Shown piece after piece: positions 60,482 to 64,000 of a stretch of DNA of 64,000 nt. Both the position numbers and the translations under genes were made by a program. A model generated the notes under the pieces. The model did no database searches. It saw nothing but the letters and a program-made list of their open reading frames with translations, and was not told where the DNA came from. This DNA is from Eleginops maclovinus (taxonomy: Eukaryota > Chordata > Actinopteri > Perciformes > Eleginopidae). Position 1 is the first letter of the stretch, and each line of letters begins with the position of its first letter. The DNA lies in NCBI RefSeq assembly GCF_036324505.1, contig NC_086351.1, positions 9,765,983 to 9,829,982 on the forward strand, in the 5' to 3' direction.

Positions 60482-63400
60482 CACCTAAAATAAAGCAACA
60501 CAGGTGGATTTAACATTTCATTCGCTCATTTAGAGCAAAGAACAAACTCATGAGTGTGATAGCAAATAAGACATTTTTGAGTTTTAACTTAAAAAATCCA
60601 GCCATTTCAAGACCTCAAGACATTCTTTTGGAAAAAAAATTGTCCCCCACCATTTTCTGACATTTAAAACCAAATGATGGTCCGATAAATCAAGAAAATA
60701 ATCAAACATAATTTGATGGTCAAAAAATATCTGCAATACTCATGACATTCCCATCTGCAAAACGTTAGCATGCGATCACACTAAACTAAAATGCTGAACA
60801 TCATACCTCCTCAAAATGTAATATCTTTTATTTTATTCTTTGAATCCTTAATCAGACTATTGGCATTATGATTGTGAGCGTGTTGGCAAACACATTTTAG
60901 CATTTACTTCAAATCACCACTGTACCTAACAACAGCTAGCAGGGCTGAAGATTCATGCTGCAGATTCATTTTTGCTGTCAAATCAGCCAATCAGCTCCAC
61001 GTTTTACACGACAGATGCTTTATTTAAACGTTATAGAACCATATTGGGATGACGCTCGTACAGATTAGAGTAATTATAGGTGACAGTATTACAGGCTAAA
61101 GACTGAATGACTCTAGAGCGAGTTGCACTGCATCTAGCCTGAATAAGAGGAGCAAGAGGGGGAGGCAGAGAGGACCAACCCGACATTGTTACCATAGCAA
61201 CATTGAATTCCAAAGTCTGGATCAGCATAGAGCGAAGGGGGGAAAGGGAGAGGGGCAGGCGAGAGATAGAGGGAGAAAGAGGCAGAGAGAGCAAAAGCAG
61301 AGAGAGGGCAGAGAACAGAGGGGAAATAAAGAGGCAGAAATGAGAAGGGAATATTTCAAATCAGTTGCATGAGTGTTGACTGTGAAACCCAGACAGACCA
61401 GTGTGCTAATGCTCTATCAATAGATATGTGTGTGACTACGGTGACACAGATGCTCCCAAACACACACACAAAAGCACGTGTACTCACAAACACACATGAA
61501 TAAATACAACACGCCATCGTGAGGATGAGGAGTAACCGCTCCGTCTGCGTCTTTTATGGATGCAATATGGAAGAAATATAGGGATATGATAAAGCAGCAT
61601 GGATTATTCAACAAACATTATTTAGCAGACATAATGCAGTGCAGTCAAGTCTGTTAATATTTGATGATGCAATATGGCACCGTGATCAAAATAGGTTACA
61701 TCCTGTTTGCATTGTGAGACCCAAACAGAGCTGCCTCAGAGACAGAAGGAGGGATGGAGGGAGAGACGGTGTGTTGAGTGTGCACATTTCCTCTCCAGCG
61801 CAACAGAGGATGGTCGAGTCCAATCTTATTGAAGCCTAGTAATGTTCCCCTCAGCCCCCCTCAGTTAGACAGTTAGCCTCGTATCTCTGCGTTCAGGCTC
61901 CTTATTATGTAAAATTGCAAATGACACCACCACAGTGTGCCTTATTTATACATTGTGGGTTCATATGTGCAGGCAAACAAGTGAATGTGATTGTGCATGA
62001 GGGTATTAGTGTGTCCGTTTGTATGTGTGTGCATGCATGCTTGCGTGAGCGTTTGTGTGTGTCCACGTGTTGTATGACCTTCCAACCCTATCAGCATACT
62101 TCCTCTCCCTGAGGAAAATACATGACCAGAAGGGATTACACTATCTTCAGGCCTAAAATTGCAGTATCTAGTTTGGTGTGTGTATGTGTGTGTGTGGTCT
62201 TTGACTCCAGTATTTAATGAATGACCTCAACAATAACCTACTAAGTTATTCCCCATAGCGAATACTCCCCTGTGTAGGAGATCATAATTGTCATTTAATT
62301 ATCTGTAATTTCTATTTTTCACCAATAATTAAGAAAGAGGGGAACGAGGGGAATAAGAGCAAGCGAGCGTGAAAGAACAAGAGGGCAAGAATAAAGAAAT
62401 AGTTTAACTAAAAGGGTGAGAGCGTACAAAAATGATTTGGGTTGGGGAAAAGGATGGGGAGTATGTAGGCAGGGTACTGTGGCGAAGGGAGGGTCTTTTT
62501 CATGTCCATACTTTATTTCAGCCTTACTTTACAATATATTCAATATGATAACATCATAGAAACCTTATGGACCATGTATAGAGGATAACGGTTTCAGGTT
62601 TATAATAATGTGAACAACAATAAAAGGTGCTTAAATATATATTTATGTTTAAATTGATGTCCAATCTTTTCTTGGGGTTAGCGGCTGGAGGTGCAACTCC
62701 AGCACGAGTCTTAGGAAAAAAACCTAAGGTTAAGCCACCTTACCAACTTAATAACTTTTGAACAATACCTAAAAAACTATAAAGACATAATATTCCTTTT
62801 CCATAATTCTGAGATTTCCAGTGCTAGTTTTCTCTTGTGATGCTTTTATAGTATGTTTGCAACACCCATACTTAGGGCCGGCCAGAGGCCAATGAGCTGC
62901 AGTGAGATGTACTGCAGCAACAAAGGCCAAGGGCTTAACTCTGGGAGCTAGCTGCTACAGGGTAATTTATGGGACCAGCCCCTCACTTGTCAGAAAACTT
63001 CACATCTACTCATCATATCTACCTGTGTGATTCCCAGCATCATATAATACCTTGTATAAAATATAAGCATACCCCTATGAGTTGTGGCTCCAATAATGCA
63101 GCCATAAATCACACAGGAGATTTGAATATTGTAGCAGCTGCTCCATTAGCTATTCATTGCATAAATCAACTACCAAACTGCTTGTTGAATAAATGATGAC
63201 ATCTGTAATAAGTTTTTTCCACACATGTGAAAGAAAACGGTTCTATGTGCGAATGTGAGAGTGTTTTCAGAGAAGAAACACAACACCGGCTCAACAGCAC
63301 AGTTACACTACATTGACTGTTGCATGTCCTGGAGAGGAATTATAACTCATATCGGGCATGTAGTGAGTAAAAATGACATAATCTCTTACTGATTGCTTGA

Positions 63401-63600
63401 CCAAGAGAAAAATAAACTAAATGTACTTGGCCTACTTATGATGACAGCTCTAAAAATACAAGCAGCATATTCTATTCCTTGTGCTTGATGCAAACATGTC
63501 TACATACTCAGAGCAGTGGTTCTTGGTTGCTGAGATGATCTCTCTCCTTAATCATGAAAAAGTTACACACCTGAGCTAATTTCTGAGATTCCACAGCTGG
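60482..63600. other. Region upstream of cacng8
   Basis: Purine-rich on plus at about 61140-61340 (GGGAGAAAGAGG-type runs) and AT-rich elsewhere. An inverted CCAAT box (CAGCCAATCAGC) occurs near 60985. No exon with family resemblance was found, so any further upstream non-coding exon of cacng8 is unresolved. Confidence 0.45.
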
Positions 63601-63601
63601 C

Positions 63602-63603
<2 letters not shown>

Positions 63604-63694
<91 letters not shown>
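63604..63694. repeat. (CA)~45 microsatellite
   Basis: Perfect CA run upstream of cacng8, followed by CA-rich imperfect sequence to about 63790. The last 200 bases show nothing further. Confidence 0.95.
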
Positions 63695-63695
<1 letters not shown>

Positions 63696-64000
63696 TTACA
63701 TTTTCACACACTCACATGCATGACAGACACACACGCAGGTGCACAGAAAAAAATCAACACGCAAACAAAAACACTAAGCATGCAAGCACATATGCAGCTT
63801 CAAACCCCCACAACTGTCAAAGTGATGACAATAAAATCATAAAATAGGTCATCTTTAAAAGGCACTTCAAAGCGTAGCAGCATTGCCATTAAGCCCATGT
63901 GAAGAGTCCACCAACATCCTCTGACTGCATGTGACCAAGACTCTGCCTGTCTGAGCAGAACAGCCTGAGGAGACAGTGACAGTAACACCTTGGTCTAAGA

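Overview
The window is vertebrate nuclear DNA, and almost certainly from a teleost fish. Genes are split into many short exons with GT-AG introns, intergenic DNA is AT-rich, very long CA/GT microsatellites are common, and the encoded proteins match vertebrate families. A degenerate repeat that I recognise from spiny-rayed (acanthomorph) fish genomes suggests a percomorph. I found no prokaryotic features, CRISPR arrays, tRNA or rRNA genes, or intact mobile elements with coding capacity. Gene identities come from remembered family sequences and exon phase, not from a database search.

Left third (1-21 kb). The last coding exon of a gsg1l2-like claudin-fold gene (+) enters at base 1. A visinin/recoverin-type calcium sensor (-; 3 coding exons) follows, then a single-coding-exon tmem100-like gene (+). 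Next comes a 27-coding-exon member of the JIP3/JIP4 (MAPK8IP3/SPAG9) scaffold family (+). At 998 predicted residues it is shorter than the two mammalian members and appears to be a third paralogue.

Middle (21-35.4 kb). tmem238 (-) converges on the JIP-like gene. ccdc106 (+; 7 coding exons) and u2af2 (+; 11 constitutive coding exons plus a candidate 36-nt cassette) follow head to tail. tmem238, ccdc106 and u2af2 are linked on human 19q13.42, and gsg1l2 and rcvrn are linked on human 17p13.1, so the window joins two blocks that are separate in mammals.

Right half (35-64 kb). This part is gene-poor. cacng6 (+; 4 coding exons) and cacng8 (-; 5 coding exons, PDZ-binding C-terminus) face each other tail to tail. 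They encode a calcium-channel gamma subunit and an AMPA-receptor TARP. Their introns hold long GT repeats that all read (GU)n in the sense transcript of the gene containing them. The rest is 3' UTR, promoter, microsatellite and unremarkable intergenic DNA.

Themes. Three claudin-fold membrane proteins (gsg1l2-like, cacng6, cacng8) and a photoreceptor calcium sensor give a neural flavour; u2af2 is a housekeeping splicing factor. I see no clearly new molecular system. The most interesting leads are the third JIP paralogue with a degenerate JNK-docking motif, two predicted in-frame 36-nt cassette exons, UG-repeat splice-control candidates in the cacng genes, a fold-back repeat in the visinin intron, and a G-quadruplex motif in the u2af2 3' UTR.
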